Made by a program: the position numbers and the translations under genes. From NCBI GenBank assembly GCA_905197685.1, contig CAJJZS010000009.1, forward strand, positions 1 to 64,000: a DNA stretch of 64,000 nucleotides, read 5' to 3'. The notes under the pieces were generated by a model. The model saw only the letters and a list, made by a program, of their open reading frames with translations. It was not told the origin of the DNA and did no database searches. How positions within the stretch are numbered: the stretch's first letter is position 1; every line of letters begins with the position of its first letter. Origin of the DNA: an uncultured Oscillospiraceae bacterium. Its GTDB lineage: Bacteria > Bacillota > Clostridia > Oscillospirales > Ruminococcaceae. Below are positions 41,540-50,599 of the stretch, one piece after another.

Positions 41540-42772
41540 ATGTTGGGTGTTTTACGATTATTGATTGCAATTATCATTGCTTTTATTGCGGGAAAACTGA
41601 TTTCAAAGCTGAGATTGCCTGCCATTTTAGGTTGGCTGATTGTCGGAATGATTTTAGGTCCCCATGCGGTGGGGCTTTTGGATGCGAGCGTTTTGGACGC
41701 AGAATGGTATCATGTTGTTGAAAGCACATTGGAGTGCGCAGTCGGTTTGATGATTGGTACCGAATTGCTTTGGGGGAAAATGAAACGAGCGGGTAAACAG
41801 ATTGTTGTGACAACTCTTACCGAATCGGTCGGAACATTCCTTGTAGTAAGTGTTGTGTTCGGTGTGATTTTCTGGATAGAAGGACTTCCTGTTTACCTTG
41901 CGTTTATCTTCGGAGGAATTGCTTTGGCAACCGCTCCGGCACCGTCCCTTTCGATTGTCAGCGATATGAAAACCGCAGGACCGGTTACGGATACCTTAAT
42001 CCCGATGGCAGCGTTGGACGATTTGGTTGGAGCGCTTATCTTCTTTACTGTAATTGCGTTGGTTACGGCGCGCGTTTCCACCGAAGAAATTTCAATCGCT
42101 TTGATTTTGATTATGGTATTTTTGCCGGTTTTGGTGGGCGCGTTTATTGGATTTTTTACCGGAAAAATGCTGCAAAAAGCGTCTTCACAGGGAAGCTCGG
42201 TGCTGATTGTAATCGGAATGATCCTTGTTTCATCCGCAGTGGGTTTGCTGCTTAACAATGTGGTTCTCCCTTCCCCAACCGTTAACTTTATGTTGTTGGG
42301 TATGGGATTTTCCTGTGTTTTTGCAAACCTAATCAGCGAAGAACAGCTGGGAGAAATTATGAAAGCGATGAACCCGATCATCGGTTTTGCTTTGATTGTT
42401 TGTATTTTAAATATCGGCTCTCCGCTTGACTATCATTTAATTCTCGGCGCAGGGCTGTACACCGCGGTTTATATTATTTCCCGCGCAATCGGAAAATACA
42501 GCGGTGCTTATGTGGGGGCAAGCCTGACCCACACGCCGGAAACGGTTAAAAAATATCTTGGTTTTACCCTTTTGCCCCATTCGGGCGTTTCCCTGGTGTT
42601 TACCGGTATTGCGGTTTCAACACTGATGCCGGCAGCCCCGGAATGTGCGCAGATTATTCAGGGAACCATTGCAGCCGCAGCGGTAATCAATGAGGTAATC
42701 GCTGTATTTATGGCAAAGAAAGGGTTTGAATGGGCAGGAGAGCTGCATCAGGCAGGAAGGAAAAGAGAATGA
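41540..42772 (+). CDS. Cation:proton antiporter (CPA2/Kef type)
   Basis: The 410-residue protein has about 12 membrane helices and no C-terminal TrkA-N domain. LRLPAILGWLIVGMILGP, GLMIGTELLW, the discontinuous-helix region GGIALATAPAPSLSIVSDMK and the ion-site aspartates in PMAALDDLVGA fit the Na+/H+ exchanger fold; DD is characteristic of electrogenic antiporters. It is co-transcribed with a TetR gene (4-nt overlap) and repressed by it presumably. Possible roles are Na+/pH homeostasis or export of an organic cation. Confidence 0.85.
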   Translation: MLGVLRLLIAIIIAFIAGKLISKLRLPAILGWLIVGMILGPHAVGLLDASVLDAEWYHVVESTLECAVGLMIGTELLWGKMKRAGKQIVVTTLTESVGTFLVVSVVFGVIFWIEGLPVYLAFIFGGIALATAPAPSLSIVSDMKTAGPVTDTLIPMAALDDLVGALIFFTVIALVTARVSTEEISIALILIMVFLPVLVGAFIGFFTGKMLQKASSQGSSVLIVIGMILVSSAVGLLLNNVVLPSPTVNFMLLGMGFSCVFANLISEEQLGEIMKAMNPIIGFALIVCILNIGSPLDYHLILGAGLYTAVYIISRAIGKYSGAYVGASLTHTPETVKKYLGFTLLPHSGVSLVFTGIAVSTLMPAAPECAQIIQGTIAAAAVINEVIAVFMAKKGFEWAGELHQAGRKRE

Positions 42773-43392
42773 AACAGCAAGAACGTCAAAAGAACAGTAA
42801 AGAAAAAATTTTACAGGCATCAATGGAGGAATTTTCCCAATTTGGATATGAAAAGGTGACGATGGACAGTATCTGTGCCAAGCATAAAATTTCCAAAGGA
42901 ATGATGTATCATTATTATTCCGGAAAGGATGATTTGTTTTTGTTGTGTGTGCAGGAAATGTACACCATGATGCAGGCGTATATTGAGGAACGCATTTCCG
43001 AGTTGAAGAAAAAGGAAGCGTTGGAAGCGTTAAAAGGATTTTGGACACTCAGAGAATCTTTTTTTGAACAGCATCCCGAACAAAAAAACATTTTTGAAAA
43101 TGCGTTGCTGAGGATACCGGAACATCTAAGCGAAAAGATAGCGGAGATTCGCCGCCCGATTGAGAGTTTAAACCGCCGTTTTTTGCATGAAACACTCGGC
43201 AAAATCGAGCTGAGAGAAAATCTGAAAAAAGAAAATGCTTCTATTTATTTAGAGGCGATGGAATCCGTTTTTTGGAAGTTAGTGGACCAGTATTTAAGCA
43301 AAAAACTGGTTTCGGATGTCCATTCTATGATGGAAACGGCGGGAGAACTGTGGGATATGGTTTTGCTGGGTGTAGTTCGGCAAACAAAATAG
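42769..43392 (+). CDS. TetR-family repressor of the antiporter operon
   Basis: The 207-residue protein has an N-terminal TetR DNA-binding domain (SKEKILQASMEEFSQFGYEK, HKISKGMMYHYYSGKDDLF) and an all-helical ligand domain. ATG 42769 overlaps the antiporter stop (ATGA) and has AAGGAAAAG upstream. The two matching palindromes at 41460-41507 are its likely operators. Ligand unknown. Confidence 0.9.
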   Translation: MKQQERQKNSKEKILQASMEEFSQFGYEKVTMDSICAKHKISKGMMYHYYSGKDDLFLLCVQEMYTMMQAYIEERISELKKKEALEALKGFWTLRESFFEQHPEQKNIFENALLRIPEHLSEKIAEIRRPIESLNRRFLHETLGKIELRENLKKENASIYLEAMESVFWKLVDQYLSKKLVSDVHSMMETAGELWDMVLLGVVRQTK

Positions 43393-43403
43393 TTATATAA
43401 TCA

Positions 43404-43431
43404 AAAAAGAGAGCCATTTGGCTCTCTTTTT
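43404..43431. terminator. Bidirectional terminator between convergent operons
   Basis: AAAAAGAGAGCC-attt-GGCTCTCTTTTT; ends the TetR gene on the plus strand and the trpS operon on the minus strand. Confidence 0.9.
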
Positions 43432-43434
43432 GAT

Positions 43435-44208
43435 TTACAGTAAAGTCACCAGCTCTAAAGAAAGAAGGATTAAATTTTCCCGAACATCATGGCGGGAAGT
43501 CCAGCCTCTCAAATCCCATTTTTCTCCGCTCAGGTCATCTCCGGCATAAAGGAGCTGAACCAAAGGCAAAGAATAAAATTGAGAAACGGCAAAAAATGCG
43601 GCAGATTCCATCTCAACCGTCATGCAGCCTTCATTTCTGCGCAGCACTATTTTGTCGGGAGTTTCCCGATAGATTGCATCGGTGGTCCAGGTTTTGCACT
43701 CTAAAAAAGAAACATTCTTTTCTTTTAAAAATGCGGCAGCCTTGCGCACTGCGTCGGGACAGCAGGCAACCTCTCTGGACGGGGAAAGATAGTGGTAAGA
43801 AGCGCCTTCATCCCGCACCGCGCAGGTTGGAAGAAGCAGATTCCCTACCGTAAGGTCGGGAGCAAGGCATCCCGCGCCGCCGCAGATGACGAAGCGTTTG
43901 GCGCCCATCGCGCGCAATTCCTCCAAGGTAGCGGCTGCACCGGCAGAACCGGGAAAAGCAAGGGTAATGCAGACCTCTTTTCCGTGAACTTTTGCAGCAT
44001 AGATGGGAAGGTCAACAATCTCGGAGTGCAGATGCCCCAACAGACGGAAGTTTGGGTCTTGGGAAATTTGTGTCAGGGAATCTCGGAAAAAGGTGATGAC
44101 GCACAATTCGGGGAGCTTTGGAGCCTGCGGAGAAAGCGCGGCGCAGGCAGTTAGTTTTCCTAAAGGTGCCGGGTCAAATTCCAAAATAGGATAGGACTGA
44201 TATTGCAT
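43435..44208 (-). CDS. Nucleoside phosphorylase (PNP/UDP family)
   Basis: The 257-residue protein has the phosphorylase pattern FVICGGAGCLAPDLTVGNL, TWTTDAIYRET and GCMTVEMESAAFFAVSQF, where the Met-Glu-Ser/Met-Glu pair binds ribose. Uridine phosphorylase-like is more likely than purine-specific. AAGGAG precedes ATG 44208. It is the third gene of the trpS operon, 16 nt after alaX, so it is expressed under the Trp T-box although its reaction is unrelated to tryptophan. Confidence 0.82.
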   Translation of the reverse strand: MQYQSYPILEFDPAPLGKLTACAALSPQAPKLPELCVITFFRDSLTQISQDPNFRLLGHLHSEIVDLPIYAAKVHGKEVCITLAFPGSAGAAATLEELRAMGAKRFVICGGAGCLAPDLTVGNLLLPTCAVRDEGASYHYLSPSREVACCPDAVRKAAAFLKEKNVSFLECKTWTTDAIYRETPDKIVLRRNEGCMTVEMESAAFFAVSQFYSLPLVQLLYAGDDLSGEKWDLRGWTSRHDVRENLILLSLELVTLL

Positions 44209-44224
44209 AATAAAATTTCTCCTT

Positions 44225-45427
44225 TTAAAAAGCGCGAAGAGCGGAACGAATCTCCTCTTCTTTACAAGCGGGTAATCTGCCGCAGCACAGCTCGTTGCTG
44301 CCGCCGCCTTTTCCGTTTAAGGATTGATTGAGATGTTTGCCGAGAGCTTTTAAATCAACGGCAGCGTCTTTGGAGCGGCACAGCGCGTAAGAAACAACGC
44401 CGTTTTGACAGCTGAACAGCGCTCCGACTGTTTTTTCGTTTGAGGAAATCTGCGCGGCGAAGGTTTTCAGCTCATCGGCAGAAAGAGAATTGTCGCAAAC
44501 AAACACAAGGCGATCCGTTCCGAACGGCTCGGCAGATTCGCAGAGCTGTTTTGCAAGCAGCGAGAACAGCTGTTTGTTTTTGGCGGCAAGAGCCTGTTTT
44601 TTCTCACTCAGTTCCGCCTTTAACTTTTCTACATTGGAAAAGGCTTCCTGTGGTTTGCAGGAAAGGGAAACACAGATGTTTTTTAAGCTGCGGCACTTCT
44701 CTGCACAGTCGGCAAGCGCTGCCGCTCCACAGAGAAAGCTCAGGCGGGTGCCGCCTTTATAGCGTTGGGTATCGATAATTTTAATCAGACCGATTTCTCC
44801 GGTGCGGGAAACATGGGTTCCGCAGCAGCCGCACCAGTCGCAGTTTTCAATTTCAACAACGCGAAGGTTTTCTACCTCAGGCTTTTTGCGCAGGGGGATT
44901 TGCGGCAGTTCTTCTGCGCTTGGGTAACTGACAAAGACAGGGCGATTTTCGCAGACAATCGCGTTTACCTTTGCTTCCAATTCGGCAGACTGTTCCGGTG
45001 TGATTTCTCCGTCCAGGTCAATCGTGTTAAAATCGTGTCCCATATGAAATCCCACATTGTGCAGCCCCATTTCTTTGAGGATGGTTCCGGACAGAATATG
45101 CTCGCCGCTGTGAATCTGCATATTGGCAAAGCGGGGGACAAAGTCGATGCGGGCGGTTACCTGCAAACCCGGTTGTATCTCGCGGCTGCACAGGTGGAAG
45201 ATTTGTTCCCCTTGCTCATAGGTATAGAGGACGGGAATCGCTTCTTCACCGCAGATTATTTGACCGATATCGGCAGGCTGTCCGCCGCCTTCGGGGAAAA
45301 AGCAGGTTTGGTCCAGTTCCACGGCAAATCCCTCGAGCCCGTTTTTTTGAACAGTTTCGCAGGAAATAACCTTTGCCGAACATTCTTTGAGATAGCTGTC
45401 TAAATCATATGATTTTTTGGTTGTCAC
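44225..45427 (-). CDS. Alanyl-tRNA editing protein (AlaX-L type, with DHHA1)
   Basis: The 400-residue protein removes Ser or Gly wrongly attached to tRNA-Ala. It has an AlaRS-like editing domain with zinc ligands in MQIHSGEHILSG and CDWCGCCGTHV, HxxxH present, and a C-terminal DHHA1 domain ending GKGGGSNELCCGRLP. The catalytic AlaRS part is absent, as expected. The start is GTG 45427 with AAAGGAGG 10 nt upstream. It follows trpS by 15 nt. Confidence 0.9.
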   Translation of the reverse strand: MTTKKSYDLDSYLKECSAKVISCETVQKNGLEGFAVELDQTCFFPEGGGQPADIGQIICGEEAIPVLYTYEQGEQIFHLCSREIQPGLQVTARIDFVPRFANMQIHSGEHILSGTILKEMGLHNVGFHMGHDFNTIDLDGEITPEQSAELEAKVNAIVCENRPVFVSYPSAEELPQIPLRKKPEVENLRVVEIENCDWCGCCGTHVSRTGEIGLIKIIDTQRYKGGTRLSFLCGAAALADCAEKCRSLKNICVSLSCKPQEAFSNVEKLKAELSEKKQALAAKNKQLFSLLAKQLCESAEPFGTDRLVFVCDNSLSADELKTFAAQISSNEKTVGALFSCQNGVVSYALCRSKDAAVDLKALGKHLNQSLNGKGGGSNELCCGRLPACKEEEIRSALRAF

Positions 45428-45442
45428 CGGTTTTTTCCTCCT

Positions 45443-46474
45443 TTACAGGGCAGCGGGCAAAAAGCCGATTTTTTTGTAAACCTTATCCAGTGTGCGTTGG
45501 GAGATAGCAAGCGCTTTCTGCGCGCCTTCGCGGTAGCAATCTTCCAAATAGGACTTATCGTCCATCAGGCGGTTGTATTCCTCGCGAATGGGACGAAGTT
45601 CCTCTGCAACCGCTTCACCGACCGCCGCTTTAAAGTCGCCGTAGCCTTTGCCGGCAAACTCCTGTGCAATCGCATCAAAAGATTTTCCGGTAACGGAGCT
45701 GTAAATGGAAATCAGATTGTTAATGCCGTCTTTGCCTTCGCGGTAAACAACCTCAGACTCCGAGTCGGTAACGGCGCTTTTAAATTTCTTTACGATAGTT
45801 TCCGGCGGGTCCAGCAGGAAAACGGTTGCCTTTACATTTTCATCGGATTTGGACATTTTTTTGGTCGGGTCGGCAAGAGACATAATTTTTGCCGAGGTTT
45901 TCGGAATGTACGCTTCCGGGATGCGGAATACATTTCCGTACAAACCGTTAAAGCGGATTGCAATATCGCGGGTCAGTTCCAGATGCTGTTTCTGGTCTGC
46001 GCCGACGGGAACAAGGTCGGTTTGGTACAGCAGGATATCCGCAGCCATCAGCGAAGGATAGGTAAACAGTCCGGCATTGATGTTGTCTGCGTGTTTGGCA
46101 GACTTATCTTTAAACTGGGTCATGCGGGACAGCTCACCAAACTGGGTATAGCAGTTTAGCACCCAAGCCAGTTCCGCGTGTGTTTTTACATGGCTTTGGA
46201 TAAAGGCGATACTCTTTTTCGGGTCGATACCGCAGGCAAGCATCAGCGCATAGGCGGAAAGTGTGTTTTTCTTTAACTCCTGCGGATTTTGGCGGACAGT
46301 GATTGCGTGCTGATTGACAATGCAGTAGGCGCAGTTATATTCGTCCTGAAGTTTGCCCCAGTTTTTTACGGCGCCCAGATAGTTACCTAAGGTAAATGCG
46401 CCGCTGGTCGGCTGGATTCCCGAAAAGATAACCGGTTTGCGTTCCAGCTTTGGTGCGGTATTGATGTTTTCCAT
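45443..46474 (-). CDS. trpS: Tryptophanyl-tRNA synthetase
   Basis: The 343-residue class I synthetase has the HIGH-equivalent TSGAFTLGNYLGA (about 24-36) and KMSKS in TKKMSKSDENV. LVPVGADQKQHLELTRDIA and GDFKAAVGEAVAEELRPI are typical. ATG 46474 follows CAGGAGGTCATTTT; a longer frame to 46600 runs back into the T-box terminator and is not translated. Regulated by the Trp T-box at 46553-46845. Confidence 0.96.
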   Translation of the reverse strand: MENINTAPKLERKPVIFSGIQPTSGAFTLGNYLGAVKNWGKLQDEYNCAYCIVNQHAITVRQNPQELKKNTLSAYALMLACGIDPKKSIAFIQSHVKTHAELAWVLNCYTQFGELSRMTQFKDKSAKHADNINAGLFTYPSLMAADILLYQTDLVPVGADQKQHLELTRDIAIRFNGLYGNVFRIPEAYIPKTSAKIMSLADPTKKMSKSDENVKATVFLLDPPETIVKKFKSAVTDSESEVVYREGKDGINNLISIYSSVTGKSFDAIAQEFAGKGYGDFKAAVGEAVAEELRPIREEYNRLMDDKSYLEDCYREGAQKALAISQRTLDKVYKKIGFLPAAL

Positions 46475-46552
46475 AAAATGACCTCCTGAAAAATAAATTT
46501 GAGATTGATAAGAATGTATTTTCACAACAAAGCGGGTTTGGCTGACTAAAAC

Positions 46553-46845
46553 AAAAAATCCCCGTTTCCCAAGCAGTATTCTGCCGGAAAACAGGGACAA
46601 GAGCTTCCTCCTGCGGTGCCACCCAAATTGGTTTTATAAAAAACCCGCTTTTATAGATGTTCTGCTCAGGTAACGGTGCAGCGCCGTCGGTGCCTACTAA
46701 AGCCGTTTCAGCTCGGTTCGGACCGCCCTCGTAAGTCCATTCAAAACAGCCGCCGACGCTGCGCTTTCACCGGGCGCGCAGCTCTCTGGGGAACAGCTCC
46801 TGTGTTTTTACTACTCTTACTCATCGGTTTGGGTTAGATGAAATT
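46553..46845 (-). promoter_or_regulatory. Tryptophan T-box riboswitch leader of trpS
   Basis: On the minus strand the T-box GGGTGGCACCGC is at 46624-46613. Stem I carries the canonical AGAGAGC and GGTGAAAGC elements; the specifier loop reads GAATGGACTTAC with UGG (46739-46737), the Trp codon. The terminator TCCCTGTTTTCC...GGGAAACGGGGA is at 46559-46597, followed by TTTTTT. Uncharged tRNA-Trp should favour the antiterminator and raise expression of trpS-alaX-phosphorylase. Confidence 0.93.
46559..46597 (-). terminator. T-box terminator hairpin
   Basis: Stem TCCCTGTTTTCC/GGGAAACGGGGA with a T-run on the minus strand, competing with the antiterminator that contains the T-box. Confidence 0.9.
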
Positions 46846-46851
46846 TTCTTA

Positions 46852-46880
46852 ATCATACTCCAAACAAAGGAAAATGTCAA
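46852..46880 (-). promoter_or_regulatory. Promoter of the trpS operon
   Basis: On the minus strand TTGACA (46880-46875), 17 bp, TATGAT (46857-46852), just before the T-box leader. Confidence 0.82.
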
Positions 46881-47055
46881 CACTTCCCGCAGAGGCTCGA
46901 CTGCTGTTGCGGGAAGGAAAAAACAGGCAGACAAAGCAAAACCGACGGGGAAAACGGGAAAGAAACAAATCTTTTCGCAAACGCTGTAAGGGAAAGGAAA
47001 AGCCTGTCCGCAGAACACAAGAATACAAAGAATTCGATAAAGTTACGGCATACCA

Positions 47056-47089
47056 AACGACAATCTATTTCTATGCAAGCTGTTATGAT
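47056..47089 (+). promoter_or_regulatory. Possible spoIIE promoter
   Basis: TATGAT (47084-47089) could be a -10. A reverse-oriented ATTGTCGTTT near the -35 position resembles a Spo0A box loosely (TGTCGTT against TGTCGAA). The evidence is weak. Confidence 0.35.
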
Positions 47090-47143
47090 GTTATTCATCA
47101 AGTAAGCATTTTTGTAAGATTGCTAAAACAGGAGGAAAGCGGT

Positions 47144-49555
47144 ATGACAAACAGAACAGATTTTATCAATGTCGGTGTAAAGGAACAGCTTTGCCAGCAG
47201 GCAAAAAATCAAATCGGGATTGTCAGGGCAGTTCTTTGGGCGCTGTTGGGTTTTGTTGTGGGACTGGGCAATATGATGTTGGAAATCTCTCCCTTTGGGG
47301 CGGCATTGTGCGCGGCGGCTCCGCAAAAATATCTGCTGCCCGCAGCGTTGGGAAGCGCGTCGGGAAGTTTATTGCTTGCCGATTTAACGGCGTTGGGCGG
47401 CGTACATACCATCACCTTTCAGTATGCAGCTGCCGTTTTGCTTATCTGCATCGTGCGTTTGTCTGCAAAAAAACATTCGGACGGGAAAATTGCGCAGGCT
47501 TTGGAACATTCTGCATTGGGAACCCCGATTCTTGCCTTTACGGGAATGGTACTGCCCTCTCTGGCAGTGGATTTTGCGGTGGGAATCAACGGATATTCGC
47601 TGATGATTTCTCTGGCAGAGGCGGTGTTGGCGGGCGCCTGCTCCTACTTTTTGGGAAAAAGCCTGCGGGTGTTTTCGTTGGGACAGGGGTTGTTCGCCCT
47701 AAAGCGGGCGGATTTTGTCAGTGTTGCGCTGACAGCCTGCGTACTGATTGTATCTCTGAGCAATATAACCGTTGCGGGAATCTCACTGGGCAGACTGACA
47801 GCGTCCTTTTTGGTGCTGCTGTGCGCTTTGTTGGGAAAGGAACGCTGGGGGGCAACGGCAGGAATTTTATGCGGCGCGGCAGTCAGTTTTGCCATGTTTC
47901 CCAAAATGCAGCTGCTGGGGGTGTACGCTTTGGCAGGGCTGGCAGCGGGGGCGTTTTGCAGCTTGGGAAAATTTGGCTGCGCAGGGGTATTTGCCATGAC
48001 CTTTGGCGCGATGAGCGTTATGACTGTTCCGATGGACCCGCTGCCGCTTTTGTATGAAACGCTGATTGCTACGGTCGCCTTGATGCTTTGTCCGAAAAAC
48101 CGACTGCAATCGTTGCAAAATCAGCTGTTCCGATGCGCGGTTTCTCAGGGAGAGCAAACGGTGCGCCGACTGATGCTGGAACGGCTGGAAGAATCTTCCT
48201 GCGCGCTGCGGGAAATTGCATATACCACACAGGAAATTTCCCGCAGAATAGACCGAACTCAGGCAGGCAGCTTGGAACAGGTTTATGATGATGCGGTGGA
48301 TCGGGTTTGTATGCGGTGCGGACTGAAAACCCGCTGCTGGCAGCAGGAATACAGCGACAGCATCAATGTGTTTTCTCATCTGACGCCGGTTCTGCGGCAG
48401 AACGGAAGCGTGTGTGAGGAGGACTTTATCTATCCGCTTTCGGCGCGCTGTACAAGGCGGGATCAGCTTGCAAAACAAATTAACGCAGGATACCGCGAGC
48501 TGACTGCCAAAGAGGGCATGAGCCGAAAGGTGGCGCGGGTTCGCTCGGTAGTAACAGACCAGTTTGAAGGACTTGCTGGATTGTTAGGCGACCTTGCCCG
48601 GGAAATGTGCGGAATCTCGCAGGGGGAGGAGCAGATAACAGCCAGAGTCAGTGATTATCTGGAGCAGATTCGACTTCCGGTAAAGCGGCTGAGCTGTTAT
48701 CGGGACCGGGAGGGGCGCAGCTTTATCCACATGGATTTAGAACCGTACCGCTGCGCCGGATTGAAGACAGAAACGCTCAGCGACGAGCTTTCCCGTGTAT
48801 GCGACTGTGAGATAGACATTCCTCAAAAGACCGAAATGACCTTACATACCGAACAGGGAGAACAGCGCGTTACCCGGTTTGTTTTTCGGGAAAAGGCAGA
48901 GTATCAAGCGGAATATGCAAACTCGCAGCATATCTGCCAGGGATATCGAATGTGCGGAGATGCCTGCCGTACCTTTACCGACCGCCGCTCGATTGCTCAT
49001 ATTATCCTGTCGGACGGAATGGGCAGCGGTTCGGCGGCAGCGGTGGATTCCAATATGACCGTTTCGCTGATTACAAAATTGATTGATGCGGGCGTAGGGT
49101 ATCAGGCGGCGTTAAAGATTGTTAATTCTGCACTGCTGGTAAAATCGGGGGAGGAGTCGCTTTCTACAATTGACATTACCGCAGTTAATCTGTACACCGG
49201 TCAGGCAAAATTTTATAAGGCGGGCGCAGCTCCAACTTACATTCGCAGAGGAAAACGGGCAGGAATTGTGGAGTCTACCTCGTTGCCGGCAGGTATTTTA
49301 ACCGCAGTTGAGTTTGAACAAAGCAGTGTGAAGCTGTCGGACGGAGATTTGGTGGTAATGGTATCGGACGGGGCGACTGCCAGCGGCGGCGATTGGATTA
49401 AGGCGGTGGTGGAACATTTTCCGCAGGACGGAAACCTTCAGGCATTGTGTGATGATATTGCCTCTACCGCCCGTCTGCGCCGCAACGATAACCATGATGA
49501 TGATATTACGGTAGCGGCTTGCCGAATCCGTCGGGTGCGCGCCGCGGTAGAATAA
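47144..49555 (+). CDS. spoIIE: Stage II sporulation protein E (SpoIIE) serine phosphatase
   Basis: The 803-residue protein sits at the asymmetric septum and dephosphorylates SpoIIAA to activate sigma-F in the forespore. Residues 20-330 form about ten membrane helices. The central regulatory part has the paired-cysteine cluster CMRCGLKTRCW. The PP2C phosphatase domain starts about 575; IILSDGMGSGSAAAVDS, STIDITAVNLYTG and NDNHDDDITVAACRI supply the metal-binding aspartates. ATG 47144 has GGAGG 8 nt upstream; an in-frame extension to 46874 overlaps the trpS promoter. It is strong evidence that the organism belongs to a spore-forming lineage. Confidence 0.95.
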   Translation: MTNRTDFINVGVKEQLCQQAKNQIGIVRAVLWALLGFVVGLGNMMLEISPFGAALCAAAPQKYLLPAALGSASGSLLLADLTALGGVHTITFQYAAAVLLICIVRLSAKKHSDGKIAQALEHSALGTPILAFTGMVLPSLAVDFAVGINGYSLMISLAEAVLAGACSYFLGKSLRVFSLGQGLFALKRADFVSVALTACVLIVSLSNITVAGISLGRLTASFLVLLCALLGKERWGATAGILCGAAVSFAMFPKMQLLGVYALAGLAAGAFCSLGKFGCAGVFAMTFGAMSVMTVPMDPLPLLYETLIATVALMLCPKNRLQSLQNQLFRCAVSQGEQTVRRLMLERLEESSCALREIAYTTQEISRRIDRTQAGSLEQVYDDAVDRVCMRCGLKTRCWQQEYSDSINVFSHLTPVLRQNGSVCEEDFIYPLSARCTRRDQLAKQINAGYRELTAKEGMSRKVARVRSVVTDQFEGLAGLLGDLAREMCGISQGEEQITARVSDYLEQIRLPVKRLSCYRDREGRSFIHMDLEPYRCAGLKTETLSDELSRVCDCEIDIPQKTEMTLHTEQGEQRVTRFVFREKAEYQAEYANSQHICQGYRMCGDACRTFTDRRSIAHIILSDGMGSGSAAAVDSNMTVSLITKLIDAGVGYQAALKIVNSALLVKSGEESLSTIDITAVNLYTGQAKFYKAGAAPTYIRRGKRAGIVESTSLPAGILTAVEFEQSSVKLSDGDLVVMVSDGATASGGDWIKAVVEHFPQDGNLQALCDDIASTARLRRNDNHDDDITVAACRIRRVRAAVE

Positions 49556-49583
49556 GCAGTTAGGAGGAGTTGCAATAAAAAAA

Positions 49584-49606
49584 TCCCCGCACAAACTGTG
49601 CGGGGA
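49584..49606. terminator. Terminator hairpin between spoIIE and the small membrane genes
   Basis: TCCCCGCACA-aac-TGTGCGGGGA. The T-run is on the minus strand side, so it chiefly ends the minus-strand small-protein unit. Confidence 0.8.
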
Positions 49607-49611
49607 GAAAA

Positions 49612-50027
49612 TTACGGAGTCCACAGTTGAAGTAGGAAACAAATACATAATAAAATAAGGAACAGTATTTTGCTGTATTTTTGCTTTCCGGTAGGTTTGT
49701 TTAAAATTAGCTGTTGAACTTCGCTGAGAATCACTTGCAGATAAATCAGGCATTGCCATGGGTTACAGAAAGGAGAGGAATAGACATCAGCGGAAAAAAG
49801 CAGTATAACCCCACCAATCAAAATCAAAACATTGATAAACAATGTAAGGAGGGAGAATTTTTGGTGTTTGTTGTGCCAGTTTTGATAACTGTCTGCAATC
49901 AGAAATGGATAGAGCAACAGAAGGGGAAGCAAAAACAATCGGTAAGAGATAAACCCGAACCAAAACAGAAACATCCAGATTAAGATAAAAAGGGGGAAAA
50001 AGTGATGAGAAAAATTTTTAGCGACAT
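49612..50027 (-). pseudogene. Small multi-helix membrane protein gene with a frameshift
   Basis: ATG 50027 has an ideal AAGGAG 7 nt before it (50040-50035) but that frame stops after 15 codons. The next frame continues a hydrophobic protein of about 130 residues (WMFLFWFGFISYRL, LLPLLLLYPFL, VLILIGGVILLF, four helices). The two frames join if one C is added to the CCCCC tract at 49992-49996 (minus strand). So it is a frameshifted gene, a sequencing error in a homopolymer, or a phase-variable tract. No family recognised; it pairs with the similar small gene upstream. Confidence 0.6.
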
Positions 50028-50093
50028 GACAACACTCCTTTCCGATACAAAAAGGAAGGGTGGTTTGCACCCCTCTGTCAAGAACAGAACAGC

Positions 50094-50348
50094 TTACTGA
50101 TGAAGCATGATCCAAAAATTGTAAAAGCAGGCGATAGCTGCAACAGGCTGTGCGATGAAAAGAAAAAGAGAAAATCCGCTTTTATTTTCTTTTTTCTCTT
50201 TAAAACGCTTTAGGTCGAGCAGAAAACAAGACAAAAATAAAAATCCCGAAACCAAAGAAGCAAAGGCGATTGGAATCCAACCGCAAAACAAAGCTACCAG
50301 AAAAAATACTAAGAGAAGAAGGGGGAGAACCGGTTTTAAAATTGACAT
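50094..50348 (-). CDS. Small membrane protein, unknown function
   Basis: The 84-residue protein has two or three hydrophobic helices (LPLLLLVFFLVALFCGWIP, AFASLVSGFLFLSCFLL, FLFIAQPVAAIACFY) and a short basic loop KRFKEKKENK. GGAGGTACACA precedes ATG 50348. It lies 66 nt upstream of the frameshifted membrane gene, with which it probably forms an operon. No signal suggests a function. Confidence 0.65.
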   Translation of the reverse strand: MSILKPVLPLLLLVFFLVALFCGWIPIAFASLVSGFLFLSCFLLDLKRFKEKKENKSGFSLFLFIAQPVAAIACFYNFWIMLHQ

Positions 50349-50532
50349 TGTGTACCTCCGAATATTATTTTTAGAGAAAAAGAAGAATCTTGTCTGCCAA
50401 AATAAAAATGCGAGAGGAAAGTCTTCTTTCTAATTTGAGCTTAACATTTTTCTTTACAAAAGGCAAGTTGTTTATAGAGAGGTGAGAGTAGAAAATAAAC
50501 AGGGAATTTTGTGAACTTTATCAAAAAGTAAA

Positions 50533-50572
50533 AAAGGAATCCCTGCCCCATAAAGGGAACAGAGATTCCTTA
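50533..50572 (-). terminator. Terminator after the EF-G-like gene
   Basis: On the minus strand AAGGAAT(C) and GATTCCTT enclose a loop of about 22 nt and are followed by TTTTTTAC. Confidence 0.75.
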
Positions 50573-50599
50573 ACTTTAAAAAAAGAGGTGTGAGTAGGA

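Noticed and set aside
46475..46600. N-terminal extension of TrpS
   Set aside because: The in-frame extension would be translated from inside the T-box terminator; the proper ribosome site is immediately before 46474.
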